Origin: Pedobacter sp. MR2016-24
GTDB lineage: Bacteria > Bacteroidota > Bacteroidia > Sphingobacteriales > Sphingobacteriaceae
Assembly: GCF_026239655.1 (NCBI RefSeq)
Contig: NZ_JAPIVO010000002.1
Location: 558,001 to 622,000, forward strand
DNA length: 64,000 bases
Direction: 5' to 3'
Made by a program: the position numbers and the translations under genes. This document shows, piece after piece, positions 46,257 through 56,453 of this stretch; the stretch's first letter is position 1; each line of letters begins with the position of its first letter. A model generated the notes under the pieces. That model had not been told where the DNA came from and searched no databases. It saw nothing but the letters and a program-made list of their open reading frames with translations.

Positions 46257-46634
46257 ATGATTAACACAGAAAAAAATAACAGTCCGCTTGATCTTTCTTA
46301 TCTGAGCGATATGTCTGGTGACAGTGCTGAATTTATGATTGAGATGATTGATATGTTTAAGGTGCAGACCCCTTTATATGTTACTGATCTGGAACAGGCC
46401 ATTCTTGCGGAAGACTGGGCTAAAACTTCCGGCTTTGCACATAAAATCAAACCGACCTTCTCCTATGTGGGCAGGGAAGATGCAAGGGCACTTTTGCAGC
46501 AGATCGAAAACAATGCGAAAGAGTTGAAAGATCTGGAAGCAATGCCTGCAGCATTAAAAGAGCTCAATGATTTTGTGCTGGTATTGTACAGACAACTTGA
46601 CGAGGCAAAAGTAGAATTGGAAAAAAAACTGTAG
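46257..46634 (+). CDS. Hpt domain-containing protein
   Basis: Small histidine phosphotransfer protein, 125 residues, all helical. The phospho-acceptor is His62 in SGFAHKIKPTFSYVG, matching the HKxK pattern of Hpt domains. There is no kinase or receiver domain. It would shuttle phosphate in a phosphorelay; no partner is adjacent. It is close behind folK and convergent to pssA. Confidence 0.88.
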   Translation: MINTEKNNSPLDLSYLSDMSGDSAEFMIEMIDMFKVQTPLYVTDLEQAILAEDWAKTSGFAHKIKPTFSYVGREDARALLQQIENNAKELKDLEAMPAALKELNDFVLVLYRQLDEAKVELEKKL

Positions 46635-46646
46635 CTGTTCGGCCGG

Positions 46647-47336
46647 TTAATCTTCAAAACTTTTGCCCCGGAAGTGTAAGAGTGACGCACTGATGTATAA
46701 GATCAGTACAAATGGGATAGCGGTAAATTTCAGGAAAGCAATCAGTAAAGCTGATACGATCAGGAAGATGAATTTAATTTTATTCTGAGCCCAGTCGCGC
46801 GACCCGAATTTTAACGAGAAGATCCTGATTTCGCTGACCAGCAACAGGCTCATAATCACTGTAACAGCGATCAGCAGCATAGAAGAGTTAATCAGTCCCG
46901 GATAATCCTTTTGAATAAAAGGCAGCGATACGATAAACAAAGTATTCATCGGTGTATTTAAACCGATGAAATCTTCCGTTTGTCTTGTGTCTATATTGAA
47001 TTTGGCTAGTCGCAGTGCCGAAAATACCGTAATTAAAAATCCCAAGTAGGGAATGTAAGGCGATGAGAAATCACTGCTCGCAGTCAGCAGCTGATACATC
47101 ACTGCTCCCGGTAAAAAGCCAAAGCTGACCATGTCTGCCAGTGAATCCAGTTCCTTTCCGATATCAGATTTTACATGCAGGAGGCGGGCGACAAAACCAT
47201 CAAAGAAGTCGAATATTCCCGAAACCAGTACTGCATAAGCAGCAAGGTTTAAGTCGCCTTTAAATGCAAAAACTACACCAATACAGCCCGAAAGCAGGTT
47301 GGCGCAAGTTAATGCATTAGGAATGTGTTTTTTCAT
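46647..47336 (-). CDS. pssA: CDP-diacylglycerol--serine O-phosphatidyltransferase
   Basis: Integral membrane enzyme making phosphatidylserine, 229 residues with about seven helices. The CDP-alcohol transferase motif reads DFFDGFVARLLHVKSDIG followed by KELDSLADMVSFG, with all the conserved Asp, Gly, Ala and Arg positions. It begins 6 bp after the rho stop codon, so it is transcribed with rho. Confidence 0.93.
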   Translation of the reverse strand: MKKHIPNALTCANLLSGCIGVVFAFKGDLNLAAYAVLVSGIFDFFDGFVARLLHVKSDIGKELDSLADMVSFGFLPGAVMYQLLTASSDFSSPYIPYLGFLITVFSALRLAKFNIDTRQTEDFIGLNTPMNTLFIVSLPFIQKDYPGLINSSMLLIAVTVIMSLLLVSEIRIFSLKFGSRDWAQNKIKFIFLIVSALLIAFLKFTAIPFVLILYISASLLHFRGKSFED

Positions 47337-47342
47337 CGCAGA

Positions 47343-49064
47343 CTAGCTGTTCATTGAAATTAAGAACTCTTCGTTTGTTTTCGTATTTCTTATTTGTGCC
47401 TGAACAAACTCCATAGCCTCCTGTGCATTCATATCCGCAAGGTGGTTACGTAAGATCCATACACGCTGTAAAGTATCTCTGTCATGTAACAGGTCATCTC
47501 TACGTGTACTTGATGCCGTGATATCGATAGCAGGGAAGATACGTTTGTTAGACAATTTACGGTCTAACTGCAGCTCCATGTTACCCGTACCTTTAAATTC
47601 TTCGAAGATTACCTCGTCCATTTTCGAACCGGTATCTGTCAGTGCCGTAGCCAGGATCGTCAGTGAACCACCCTTTTCGATGTTACGTGCCGCTCCGAAG
47701 AAACGTTTAGGTTTATGTAATGCATTTGCATCCACACCACCCGATAAGATTTTACCAGAAGCAGGAGCAGTGGTATTGTAAGCGCGTGCCAGACGGGTGA
47801 TAGAGTCTAACAGAATCACTACATCATGACCACATTCTACCAGGCGTTTTGCTTTTTCCAGTACGATATTCGCGATTTTTACGTGACGTTCTGCAGGCTC
47901 ATCAAATGTAGATGCAATTACTTCCGCACGTACACTTCTCGCCATATCTGTTACCTCTTCCGGACGCTCATCAATCAATAAGATGATCAGGTAAACTTCA
48001 GGGTGGTTTTTAGCGATTGCGTTAGCTACTTCTTTCAGTAAATTCGTTTTACCCGTTTTAGGCTGTGCAACGATCAGACCACGCTGTCCTTTACCAATTG
48101 GCGTAAACAGGTCGATGATCCGTGTAGAGTAGTTATTGGTTTCTGTAAACAGGTTTAATCTTTCTGTAGGGAAAAGTGGCGTCAGGTAATCAAACGGCAC
48201 CCTGTCTCTCACATCAGCAGGCAATCTGCCATTGATGGTTTCTACTCTTACCAGAGGGAAATATTTTTCGCCCTCTTTCGGCGGACGGATACTTCCTTTT
48301 ACCGTATCACCAGTTTTTAAGCCAAATAATTTGATTTGTGACTGTGAAACGTAAATATCATCCGGAGAAGAAAGGTAGTTATAATCAGCAGATCTCAGGA
48401 AGCCATAACCATCGGGCATGATTTCCAGGACACCTTCGTTGGTGATGGTATTGTCAAAATCCAGGTTGGAGTAGCTGTTCTCGTTCTGTTTATTGTTGTT
48501 GTTATTATTTCCGTTGTTGTTATTGTTTTTTGGTCTGTTGTCTTCCCTTACCGGTTTTGGCTTTCTGACTTCGCCGTTTCCTGTATTGGGTTGCGCAACA
48601 AAACCCGCTTTATCTGCAACCGGTGCTGCATTTTCTTTCACCTGTTCAGCTGCCGGAGCTTCAGCTTCCGCTTGGTCAGGCTGTTGTTCATTTTGAACTG
48701 TTTGCTCTGGTGCATCAAAAAGAGATGCCCTGTTGAAATTGGTCGGCGCAGTATTGCCCGTATTGTTTGCCGCTGCTTCAGCTTCATCCTTAGAGATACG
48801 CGCTCTCTTTGGTTTGTCGCCCGCACTGCTTTTAGCTGCTTTTGGTTTCGTTACTTTTACCGGACTTTGTTTGGCTTCTTTTACCGGAGCATCATCCTGA
48901 GCTGCAGGGGCAGCTTCCGACAGAGCTTGTTGTTCGCTGATCTGGTGAATAACTTCTACCAATTCTGCTTTGCGCAAATCATCAGCATTTAGGATACCTT
49001 GAGATTTAGCTAACTCACGCAGTTCTGCAGTGAGTTTTTCATTTAATTCTGTTTTGTTAAACAT
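47343..49064 (-). CDS. rho: Transcription termination factor Rho
   Basis: Hexameric RNA helicase that ends transcripts, 573 residues. An N-terminal Rho_N helical segment (about 4-45) is followed by a long low-complexity insert to about 205, rich in Ala/Lys/Glu and ending in an Asn-rich run, as in many Bacteroidota. The RNA-binding cold-shock-like domain ([25 protein letters not shown]) and ATPase with Walker [12 protein letters not shown], Walker B-type [17 protein letters not shown] and the Q/R-loop region follow. The insert is disordered and could affect RNA loading. Confidence 0.96.
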   Translation of the reverse strand: MFNKTELNEKLTAELRELAKSQGILNADDLRKAELVEVIHQISEQQALSEAAPAAQDDAPVKEAKQSPVKVTKPKAAKSSAGDKPKRARISKDEAEAAANNTGNTAPTNFNRASLFDAPEQTVQNEQQPDQAEAEAPAAEQVKENAAPVADKAGFVAQPNTGNGEVRKPKPVREDNRPKNNNNNGNNNNNNKQNENSYSNLDFDNTITNEGVLEIMPDGYGFLRSADYNYLSSPDDIYVSQSQIKLFGLKTGDTVKGSIRPPKEGEKYFPLVRVETINGRLPADVRDRVPFDYLTPLFPTERLNLFTETNNYSTRIIDLFTPIGKGQRGLIVAQPKTGKTNLLKEVANAIAKNHPEVYLIILLIDERPEEVTDMARSVRAEVIASTFDEPAERHVKIANIVLEKAKRLVECGHDVVILLDSITRLARAYNTTAPASGKILSGGVDANALHKPKRFFGAARNIEKGGSLTILATALTDTGSKMDEVIFEEFKGTGNMELQLDRKLSNKRIFPAIDITASSTRRDDLLHDRDTLQRVWILRNHLADMNAQEAMEFVQAQIRNTKTNEEFLISMNS

Positions 49065-49308
49065 TATGTAGTTGTAGAGAATTTTTATAAAAAGTGTTTA
49101 CCAATGGATCAAAGCAAAAAATGCAATCATTAATTTAGAAAAATAGAACAAATTTTGTGAGATTTTCTGGAATGATCAGATAAACTTTAGAGAATTATGT
49201 TGCAATTGTATGTATTTGTTATTTAATCTCCAAGGGAATTTGAAAATATAATAAAAAAATTACGCACAATGTGCAAAACTCAGTCCTCATAATTATAGCA
49301 AAATTTGG

Positions 49309-49316
49309 CATATTTG
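49309..49316 (+). promoter_or_regulatory. Near-consensus -7 element upstream of pyrF
   Basis: CATATTTG differs from TAnnTTTG at the first base. Transcription from here would begin near 49323, supporting ATG 49335 and excluding the in-frame TTG at 49305. The rest of the 270-bp spacer between rho and pyrF is A/T-rich with no other recognisable element. Confidence 0.35.
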
Positions 49317-49334
49317 CGCACAATCTTAGCTACA

Positions 49335-50165
49335 ATGAATAAAAAGCAACTATTTGAACAGATCAAAAGAAAAAAATCATTTCTGTGTGTGGGACTGGAT
49401 CCGGTACTGGAAAATATTCCTGAACACCTGCTTTCGCATGAAGATCCTGTGTTTGAGTTTAACAGACAGCTGATTGATGCTACTGCAGATCTGTGTGTAG
49501 CCTATAAACCCAATACTGCATTTTACGAATCCCGCGGATTGAAAGGCTGGGAGAGTTTGCTGAAAACATGGAAACACATTCCTGAAGATATATTTACCAT
49601 TGCCGATGCAAAAAGAGGAGATATCGGGAATACCTCAGCCATGTATGCCGATGCCTTTTTTAATGAAGCGCAATCCGGGATGAGCTTTGATTCCGTTACC
49701 GTTGCGCCTTATATGGGAAAGGATTCGGTCAGTCCATTTTTAACACATGAGGGCAAATGGGTGATTTTACTTGCACTCACTTCAAATGCTGGTCACCAGG
49801 ATTTTCAGTTACAGGAAACCAAAGGCGGCAGGTTATATGAAGAAGTGATCCGGGTTTCTTCCACCTGGGGAAACAGCGAAAATATGATGTACGTGGTAGG
49901 CGCTACCCGGGCAGATGAGTTTGCCAATATCAGGAAACTGGCTCCTGAACATTTTTTACTGGTACCGGGAGTTGGTGCGCAGGGCGGAAGTTTAGCTGAA
50001 GTGTGTAAATTCGGATTGAATGATACCTGCGGATTACTGGTTAATTCTGCAAGGGGAATCATTTATGCCAGTAAAGGCGAAGATTTTGCCGAGCAAGCAA
50101 GAGCAGAAGCGTTGAAGTTACAGCAGGAGATGCAGGAAATACTGGAAAAAGCAGAGCTGATCTAG
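49335..50165 (+). CDS. pyrF: Orotidine 5'-phosphate decarboxylase
   Basis: Last step of UMP synthesis, 276 residues. The start [25 protein letters not shown] and the catalytic segment [21 protein letters not shown] show a type-2 (mycobacterial-like) OMP decarboxylase. [13 protein letters not shown] near the C-terminus is the phosphate-binding loop. The ATG at 49335 is chosen over an upstream TTG that overlaps the promoter. A single-gene unit, divergent from rho. Confidence 0.95.
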   Translation: MNKKQLFEQIKRKKSFLCVGLDPVLENIPEHLLSHEDPVFEFNRQLIDATADLCVAYKPNTAFYESRGLKGWESLLKTWKHIPEDIFTIADAKRGDIGNTSAMYADAFFNEAQSGMSFDSVTVAPYMGKDSVSPFLTHEGKWVILLALTSNAGHQDFQLQETKGGRLYEEVIRVSSTWGNSENMMYVVGATRADEFANIRKLAPEHFLLVPGVGAQGGSLAEVCKFGLNDTCGLLVNSARGIIYASKGEDFAEQARAEALKLQQEMQEILEKAELI

Positions 50166-50221
50166 TCATTTCCATTTTAAACTTTTTATTGAATTGAGAT
50201 TTGATCGCGTTAAATTAGCCG

Positions 50222-51502
50222 ATGCTATTTAACGAGGATTTTTTACACTATATATGGCAGTTCAGGCTGCTGAACAAGCTGGCGCTTCACTGTACAAACG
50301 GTGAGGCGCTTTTTGTGCTTCACCCGGGTAAAGCCAATACCAATGCGGGACCGGATTTTAGTTTTGCGCGGTTGAGAATGGGCGACTGTACCTGGGTTGG
50401 CAATGTGGAGATCCACTTCAGGTCGTCCGACTGGCTCCTGCATCAGCATCACCTGGATCCGGCTTATGATACGGTGATCCTTCATGCCGTTTATGAAGAT
50501 GATATGGCGATCTACCGGACGGACGGGACGCTAATTCCTGTATTGGTGATGAAAGATTTGCTGCCGGAAGATAAACTGACCAGCTTTCAGGCGTTCCAGG
50601 AGCAGGGCTACTTTTTTCCCTGCTCGCAGCAGATCGGAGCGGTCGACCCCCATACGATTCAAACCATGCTCGACCCTATGCTTATGGAAAGGCTTGAGGA
50701 AAAAGCCTTTTCCGTAGCTGAAAAGACCGCTTTTAACAAACACCACTGGAATGAAACCTTTTATTACCTGCTGCTGCGGAATTTTGGATTTAAAGTCAAT
50801 GCCGTTCCTTTCGAATTACTGGCAGATGTACTGCCCAGTTCGCTGCTGATCAGGTACAGGGATAATCCATTGCAGGTTGCTGCCTTATTGTTCGGTCAGG
50901 CCGGTTTCCTCGAAAATGATTTTGCAGACCCATACCCTTTACAATTAAAAGCAGAGTTCCGCTTCCTGCAAAAGAAACATGAGTTACAGCCATTGTCATC
51001 ATCCGTATGGCAATTCTTAAGAATGCGGCCGCAGAATTTTCCTACCCGCAGGCTGGCACAGCTCGTTGCGCTGCTGGTCGGGCGACATCATTTTTTATCC
51101 CAGCTGCTGGAAACAAAAACATTGAAGGAGGTAAAGGCTATTTTCAGTTCAGTTGAGGTCGACCCTTACTGGAAAACCCATTATCATTTTGATAAAGAGG
51201 TTAAAGAAACCACCGTGCAATTCGGGGAGAAATCCATAGAAAACCTGATCATTAATGCGGTTTGTTTATCCTTATACAGCTACGGCAAAACTTTTAAAAA
51301 GCCGGACCTGATGCAGTATGCGGTCATTCTTTTGAAAGAAATCCCTGCAGAGCACAATTCTATCGTAGATAAATACGTTAAGAATGGTCTGAGCGTAAAA
51401 AGTGCTTATTTTTCGCAGGCGGTACTACAATTAAATAAAAGCTATTGTAATCAGAAAAAATGCTTAAATTGTCTTATCGGAATTAAAATTTTAAATAAAT
51501 AG
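50222..51502 (+). CDS. DUF2851 family protein
   Basis: Cytoplasmic protein, 426 residues, typical of Bacteroidota. The N-terminal part NAGPDFSFARLRMG and GNVEIHFRSSDWLLHQHHLDPAYDTVILHAVYEDD carries Asp and Glu-x-His spacing that recalls PD-(D/E)XK nuclease folds; this is an inference. The C-terminal region ends with a Cys-rich CNQKKCLNCLIG. It is followed after 2 bp by a PspC-like gene, a frequent neighbour. Biochemical role unknown. Confidence 0.88.
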   Translation: MLFNEDFLHYIWQFRLLNKLALHCTNGEALFVLHPGKANTNAGPDFSFARLRMGDCTWVGNVEIHFRSSDWLLHQHHLDPAYDTVILHAVYEDDMAIYRTDGTLIPVLVMKDLLPEDKLTSFQAFQEQGYFFPCSQQIGAVDPHTIQTMLDPMLMERLEEKAFSVAEKTAFNKHHWNETFYYLLLRNFGFKVNAVPFELLADVLPSSLLIRYRDNPLQVAALLFGQAGFLENDFADPYPLQLKAEFRFLQKKHELQPLSSSVWQFLRMRPQNFPTRRLAQLVALLVGRHHFLSQLLETKTLKEVKAIFSSVEVDPYWKTHYHFDKEVKETTVQFGEKSIENLIINAVCLSLYSYGKTFKKPDLMQYAVILLKEIPAEHNSIVDKYVKNGLSVKSAYFSQAVLQLNKSYCNQKKCLNCLIGIKILNK

Positions 51503-51504
51503 AC

Positions 51505-51726
51505 ATGTTCCAGCGTATTGTAACCTTTTTCGAAAAGCAGAGTTTTGGGGTTTGCACTTACATCGCAGAGCGGTTTAATATGTCGATTTCCAAGATCAGG
51601 CTTTTTTTTATTTACTCTTCCTTTCTTGCAGTAGGCTTTCCTATTGTGTTTTATGTGATGGCTGCGCTGGTACTCGATGTGCGTCATTATATCAAGCGCA
51701 TCAGGTTGCGGATCTGGGATATGTAA
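51505..51726 (+). CDS. Small PspC-like membrane protein
   Basis: 73 residues, with one long hydrophobic segment (LFFIYSSFLAVGFPIVFYVMAALVL) after a basic, PspC-like start FGVCTYIAERFNMSISKIRLFF. It resembles the PspC domain of the phage-shock system and commonly follows DUF2851. It is 2 bp downstream of that gene. Likely a cytoplasmic-membrane protein; role unknown. Confidence 0.78.
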   Translation: MFQRIVTFFEKQSFGVCTYIAERFNMSISKIRLFFIYSSFLAVGFPIVFYVMAALVLDVRHYIKRIRLRIWDM

Positions 51727-51798
51727 GGTGCTAAGGTGATATTTAACATATATTCCTTTGTTAAATCAGAATAACATAACACATACAACTATATATTT

Positions 51799-51806
51799 TA
51801 TATTTG
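51799..51806 (+). promoter_or_regulatory. -7 promoter element of ftsK
   Basis: TATATTTG matches TAnnTTTG exactly. Transcription would begin near 51813, before the ATG at 51831; the in-frame TTG at 51804 lies inside the promoter and cannot be the start. Confidence 0.55.
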
Positions 51807-51830
51807 TTGTTTATTAAGAGCGTAATTAAA

Positions 51831-54446
51831 ATGTCGTTAAGGGGAAACCAATTTAAATCTAATTCATTCAAAAACGAATACGGTGGGAAACCGGCTTCAA
51901 AGGCATCATTCAAAGAGCCAAAGGAAAGATTTGAAAGGATGCCTACATTCCACTTTCAGGATGCGCGGGTGCTTAAAATTACAGGCTTGTTTTTCCTGGT
52001 GCTGGCCATCTATTTCCTTGTTGCCTTCACTTCTTATTTATTCACCTGGCAGGAAGATTACAGTTATGTAATTGATGCCAATGGGGGCTGGAGCAATCTT
52101 TTCAAAACTGTAGAAGAATTACAGCAACATAATATTCCTGTCATTGTGCAGAACTGGCTCGGTAAATTCGGAGCCTTGTTGTCGCATCAGTTTATCTATG
52201 AATGGTTTGGCGTTGCGTCTTTTTTATTCGTTTTTGTCTTCTTTGTGATCGGTTACCGCCTGTTGTTTAAGGTCAAAATCCTCGCATTGGAAAAAACATT
52301 GGGCTACAGTTTATTTTTCCTGCTGTTCGGCTCACTAGGTTTCGGCTTTATGCATTCCTTTTTTATCGATTCTCCACATTACCTCGAGGGAGAAATTGGT
52401 TACTGGACCAACAGACTGCTCGTAGCACAGATCGGTAATGCCGGTGTGGGTGGTTTGCTTACCTTTTTAGCCTTGTCGATTTTAATTATTGCCTACAATA
52501 TAGATTTCAAATTCCCCGAGCGCAGTAAACCCGCGCCCGGCGTACAGCTTGACCTTGAAGATGAAATTGCCACCGTTTCCGGAAATGTACAACACAGACC
52601 GCAAACCGTAGTACCTGAAAGGGAAGAAGAGCAGGAAGAAGTAAATCCTACGCGTGTGGAGTTTACGGTGAACGACCGATTGGCGAGCCGTAAAAAGGAG
52701 CAAAACATAGTGCTGACGCCAAGCCGTTTTGAAGAGAAAGAAGAAGAGGAGGAGATCATACCAGTAAGGCCTCCGGTGGAGAACCTGATGAATGCACCGA
52801 TTATTCTCTCACCAGTAGTAGAACCTATTGCTGAGCTGGTTTTTGAAGATGTTACTCCTGTTGCACCTGCACATCAGCTGGTCATTGAAAAAACAGAAGA
52901 GGAAAAGAAATCTGAAGACCTCGTAGAGCAATTCGGTAATTACGATCCTACGCTCGATTTATCCAGCTATCAGTATCCGCACCTGGAATTACTCGAAAAC
53001 TACGGCTCTAACAAAATCTCTGTCAATGCAGAAGAATTAGAAGCCAATAAAAATAAGATTGTTCAGACCCTGAACCATTATAATATAGAGATTGATAAGA
53101 TCAAAGCGACCATTGGTCCCACAGTAACCTTATACGAAATCATCCCTGCACCCGGTGTAAGGATTTCCAAGATTAAAAACCTCGAGGATGATATTGCATT
53201 GAGTTTAGCGGCATTGGGTATTCGTATTATAGCCCCGATGCCTGGTAAAGGTACGATCGGTATCGAGGTGCCGAATATGCATCCGGAAATGGTTTCTATG
53301 CGCAGTATTCTGGCTACCGAGAAGTTCCAGAAAACCGACTACGATCTGCCTATAGCCCTGGGTAAAACTATTTCCAACGAGGTCTATATAGCAGATTTAG
53401 CTAAAATGCCCCATTTACTCGTTGCCGGTGCAACTGGTCAGGGTAAATCTGTAGGTATCAATGCCATCCTGGTATCCTTACTTTATAAAAAACATCCTTC
53501 CCAGCTTAAATTTGTACTGGTCGATCCTAAAAAGGTGGAGCTTACCCTTTTCAATAAGATAGAACGCCATTTCCTGGCCAAACTTCCAGGAGAAGCAGAT
53601 GCGATTATCACTGATACCAAAAAAGTAATCAATACCCTGAACTCACTTTGTATTGAGATGGATCAGCGTTATGATTTACTGAAAGATGCACAGGTGAGGA
53701 ACCTGAAAGAATACAACGAGAAGTTTATCAAGCGTAAATTAAATCCGAACAACTCACACCGTTTCCTGCCTTATATCGTACTGGTAGTAGATGAGTTTGC
53801 CGATTTGATGATGACAGCTGGTAAGGAAGTGGAAACACCAATTGCCCGTTTAGCTCAGCTGGCTCGTGCGGTAGGGATACATTTGGTGCTTGCTACGCAG
53901 CGTCCTTCTGTAAACATCATTACCGGTACAATCAAGGCCAATTTCCCGGCACGTTTAGCCTTCAGGGTATTGTCTAAAATTGATTCACGAACTATCCTCG
54001 ATAGCGGCGGTGCAGATCAGCTGATTGGTCGCGGGGATATGCTTTTATCCACCGGTAATGACCTGATCAGGCTACAGTGTGCATTCGTAGACACGCCGGA
54101 AGTTGACCGTATTTCTGAATTTATCGGTAACCAGCGCGGGTATGCGGAGGCTTATCAACTTCCTGAATACCTGGATGAAGCGGCAGAGTCGGCCAAGGCA
54201 GATTTTGATCCGTCCGACAGGGACAGTATGTTTGAAGATGCTGCACGATTGATCGTTATGCATCAGCAAGGCTCAACCTCACTCATCCAGCGTAAGCTGA
54301 AACTGGGATATAACAGGGCAGGAAGAATTATCGATCAGCTGGAAGCTGCAGGGGTGGTAGGACCATTCGAAGGCAGCAAGGCAAGAGAAGTATTACTGCC
54401 CGATGATTATGCTTTGGAACAATTCTTGGACAACCTCAAGAAATAA
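51831..54446 (+). CDS. ftsK: DNA translocase FtsK
   Basis: Hexameric DNA pump at the division site, 871 residues. Four N-terminal membrane helices (first near ITGLFFLVLAIYFLVAFTSYLF) are followed by an acidic Glu/Pro-rich linker (about 230-390). The motor has the alpha domain LLENYGSNKISVNAEELEAN, Walker A GATGQGKSVG, Walker B YIVLVVDEFADLMM and the winged-helix gamma domain near the C-terminus (LIQRKLKLGYNRAGRIIDQLE). The start at MSLRGNQF is set by the promoter position. Downstream lolA is co-directional, starting 16 bp later. Confidence 0.96.
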   Translation: MSLRGNQFKSNSFKNEYGGKPASKASFKEPKERFERMPTFHFQDARVLKITGLFFLVLAIYFLVAFTSYLFTWQEDYSYVIDANGGWSNLFKTVEELQQHNIPVIVQNWLGKFGALLSHQFIYEWFGVASFLFVFVFFVIGYRLLFKVKILALEKTLGYSLFFLLFGSLGFGFMHSFFIDSPHYLEGEIGYWTNRLLVAQIGNAGVGGLLTFLALSILIIAYNIDFKFPERSKPAPGVQLDLEDEIATVSGNVQHRPQTVVPEREEEQEEVNPTRVEFTVNDRLASRKKEQNIVLTPSRFEEKEEEEEIIPVRPPVENLMNAPIILSPVVEPIAELVFEDVTPVAPAHQLVIEKTEEEKKSEDLVEQFGNYDPTLDLSSYQYPHLELLENYGSNKISVNAEELEANKNKIVQTLNHYNIEIDKIKATIGPTVTLYEIIPAPGVRISKIKNLEDDIALSLAALGIRIIAPMPGKGTIGIEVPNMHPEMVSMRSILATEKFQKTDYDLPIALGKTISNEVYIADLAKMPHLLVAGATGQGKSVGINAILVSLLYKKHPSQLKFVLVDPKKVELTLFNKIERHFLAKLPGEADAIITDTKKVINTLNSLCIEMDQRYDLLKDAQVRNLKEYNEKFIKRKLNPNNSHRFLPYIVLVVDEFADLMMTAGKEVETPIARLAQLARAVGIHLVLATQRPSVNIITGTIKANFPARLAFRVLSKIDSRTILDSGGADQLIGRGDMLLSTGNDLIRLQCAFVDTPEVDRISEFIGNQRGYAEAYQLPEYLDEAAESAKADFDPSDRDSMFEDAARLIVMHQQGSTSLIQRKLKLGYNRAGRIIDQLEAAGVVGPFEGSKAREVLLPDDYALEQFLDNLKK

Positions 54447-54462
54447 AGCTAATATTACACAC

Positions 54463-55116
54463 ATGATGAAGAAGATCCTATTATCACTACTGGTTTTAAC
54501 CGGCGTGAGTTATACCATATATGCGCAGACAGACGAGAAAGCAAAAGTTATTTTAGCTGAAGTCAGTAAAAAATACCGTTCCTATACCACGGTGAAAACA
54601 GACTTTACCTTTACGCTTGATAATAAACAATCGAAAGTAAAAGAAACGCAGCAGGGAACTTTGTATGTGAAAGCAAGTGCAAATAAATATAAAGTAACCA
54701 TGACCGATCAGGATGTGATCAGCGATGGCAAAAGTCAGTGGACCTATTTGAAAAAAGACAAAGAGGTACAGGTTTCAAATGTAGACAACAGCAGTGAATC
54801 ATTGAACCCGGCCCAGATATTTACCATTTATGAAAAAGGCTTTAAATATCTGTATACCGGCGAAACCAAAGCAGGAGCAAAGACCTATCAAATGATAGAT
54901 CTGTCTCCGACAGATACCAATAAATCATTTTTCAAGATCAGGCTGAGTATTGACAAAGTAGCGAAACGCATTGCCAGTGTGCTCATCTTTGATAAAAATG
55001 GCAACAGGTATACCTATACCATCAAAACATTTGTACCGAACGTTAAAGTTCCTGAAACGACCTTTACTTTTGATGCTAAGAAATATCCGGGAGTAGAGGT
55101 AGTAGATTTACGATGA
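54463..55116 (+). CDS. lolA: Outer-membrane lipoprotein carrier LolA
   Basis: Periplasmic carrier that moves lipoproteins from the inner to the outer membrane, 217 residues. The signal peptide MMKKILLSLLVLTGVSYTIYAQ starts at the tandem ATG. The mature fold KYRSYTTVKTDFTFTLDNKQSKVKETQQGTLYVK, VISDGKSQWTYLKKDKEVQVSN and FTIYEKGFKYLYTG is typical. It starts 16 bp after ftsK and its stop overlaps the next start in an ATGA, showing translational coupling. Confidence 0.9.
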   Translation: MMKKILLSLLVLTGVSYTIYAQTDEKAKVILAEVSKKYRSYTTVKTDFTFTLDNKQSKVKETQQGTLYVKASANKYKVTMTDQDVISDGKSQWTYLKKDKEVQVSNVDNSSESLNPAQIFTIYEKGFKYLYTGETKAGAKTYQMIDLSPTDTNKSFFKIRLSIDKVAKRIASVLIFDKNGNRYTYTIKTFVPNVKVPETTFTFDAKKYPGVEVVDLR

Positions 55117-55874
55117 AGATAACATTTCTGGGTACAGGGACTTCGCAGGGAATACCAGTCATCAGCTGCGGTTGTGCAGTCTGTCATTCTGACGATTTTC
55201 GTGATAACCGGTTAAGGACTTCAATTTTAATGGAAACAGGGGATTGCACGATCGTTATTGATAGCGGTCCGGATTTCAGGTACCAGATGCTGCGTGCGCG
55301 CGTTCATGATCTGGATGCGATTATCTATACCCACGAGCATAAGGATCATATAGCGGGGCTGGATGACATCAGGCCATACAATTACCTGCAGCATAAAGAT
55401 ATTGAAGTATACGCCACGGTAAGGGTTCAGGAAGCACTTGAAAAGGAGTTCTCTTATATCTTTGCCGCTAAGAAATACCCTGGGATACCCCAGATCAATA
55501 TCCATACGATTACCGATCAGAACTTTTTTATAGGTGAGACAGAGATTATCCCTTTGGATATTATGCACTATAAACTGCCTATCCTGGGTTTCCGGATAAA
55601 TGATTTTACTTATATTACTGATGCCAAAACTGTACCTCAGCATACGATTGATAAGATCAGGGGGACAAAAGTATTGGTCATCAATGCTTTGCAGATAGAA
55701 GAGCATATTTCGCATTTTACCCTTGAGGAAGCGATTGCTTTTGCAGAATTAATAGGCGCGGAGACTACTTATTTTACCCATATCAGTCATAATTTAGGTA
55801 AACATGCTGATGTAGAGGCAGTACTGCCTGCAAACATCAGGCTGGCTTATGACGGGATGATAATTAATGTCTAG
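55113..55874 (+). CDS. PhnP-like MBL-fold metallohydrolase
   Basis: Cytoplasmic metallo-beta-lactamase-fold hydrolase, 253 residues. The zinc ligands are in IIYTHEHKDHIAGLDDIRPY (HxHxDH), with later His in YFTHISHNLGKH. The N-terminal Cys19, Cys21 and Cys24 (ISCGCAVC) resemble the structural zinc site of PhnP, the phosphonate-pathway cyclic phosphodiesterase. No other phosphonate gene is nearby, so the substrate may differ. Its start overlaps the lolA stop by 4 bp. Confidence 0.88.
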   Translation: MKITFLGTGTSQGIPVISCGCAVCHSDDFRDNRLRTSILMETGDCTIVIDSGPDFRYQMLRARVHDLDAIIYTHEHKDHIAGLDDIRPYNYLQHKDIEVYATVRVQEALEKEFSYIFAAKKYPGIPQINIHTITDQNFFIGETEIIPLDIMHYKLPILGFRINDFTYITDAKTVPQHTIDKIRGTKVLVINALQIEEHISHFTLEEAIAFAELIGAETTYFTHISHNLGKHADVEAVLPANIRLAYDGMIINV

Positions 55875-55912
55875 TATTTTAAAATATCTCTTTATTATAA
55901 ACTGAATAAATA

Positions 55913-55920
55913 TATATTTG
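55913..55920 (+). promoter_or_regulatory. -7 promoter element of tRNA-Leu
   Basis: TATATTTG matches TAnnTTTG; transcription would begin near 55927, three bases before the tRNA. Confidence 0.6.
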
Positions 55921-55929
55921 CACCCAGAT

Positions 55930-56013
55930 ACCCGGGTGGCGAAATTGGTAGACGCGCCAGCTTGAGGGGCTGGTGCTGGCAACGGCGTGGCAGTTCGAAT
56001 CTGCTCTCGGGTA
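55930..56013 (+). tRNA. tRNA-Leu (anticodon GAG)
   Basis: Type II tRNA with a long variable arm. The acceptor ACCCGGG pairs with CTCGGGT (one wobble) before discriminator A. The D-arm GCGAAATTGGTAGACGC, anticodon arm CCAGC-TTGAGGG-GCTGG (GAG at 34-36) and T-arm with GTTCGAATC are all recognisable. The CCA end is not encoded. It is the last core-genome feature before the island, making it a plausible integration site. Confidence 0.95.
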
Positions 56014-56038
56014 CTAACCATATTCATGTTAATTTTTT

Positions 56039-56071
56039 AAAGGGTTGCTTATTAAAAAGCAACCCTTTCTT
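56039..56071 (+). terminator. Intrinsic terminator after tRNA-Leu
   Basis: AAAGGGTTGCTT (56039-56050) pairs perfectly with AAGCAACCCTTT (56057-56068), followed by CTT. It can act in both directions, also closing the recombinase fragment facing it. Confidence 0.85.
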
Positions 56072-56079
56072 ATTGACTT

Positions 56080-56453
56080 TCAGTAAGGTATGATGGAATT
56101 TCTGTCCAAATATTTTGTTCTAAATGAACCCTGACGCCATACCAGACTATCTTTGAACAAACCTCTAATTAAAGTGTGCTTCTGAGTAACGCTTCCCTTC
56201 TCATACAATAGAAAAAGATTCTCCAGACGTGGCAACAAACGTTCAAATATATCCTTATCAGATTTTATTCTTGGTTTCTCATCTCCAGTCAATACCGCAT
56301 CGATCAGACGTTTCTCATGCTGTAGCTTTTGAACCATGTCTGATAAGTCGAATTTTCGATTTCGTCATTTAATAAGCGCTCTTCCAGCTTATAGATTTTT
56401 TCGTTGATTTGGTTTAGTTCCTTAAGCTTTTGGGCATGTCTCTCATTTTTCAT
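56080..56453 (-). pseudogene. C-terminal remnant of a site-specific serine recombinase, frameshifted
   Basis: The N-terminal catalytic and zinc-ribbon domains are missing; only the C-terminal coiled coil and tail remain. The upper part (MKNERHAQKLKELNQINEKIYKLEERL...TYQTWFK) and the lower part (MVQKLQHEKRLIDAVLTGDEKP...DIFERLLPRLENLF) lie in different frames. They join at an A-run (opposite CTTTT near 56326-56330), where one missing A would restore the reading frame as FKKLQHEK. The pieces match the C-terminus of large serine recombinases common on Bacteroidota mobile elements. It is located 70 bp from tRNA-Leu, so it is probably the relic of the integrase that brought in the island. Confidence 0.72.
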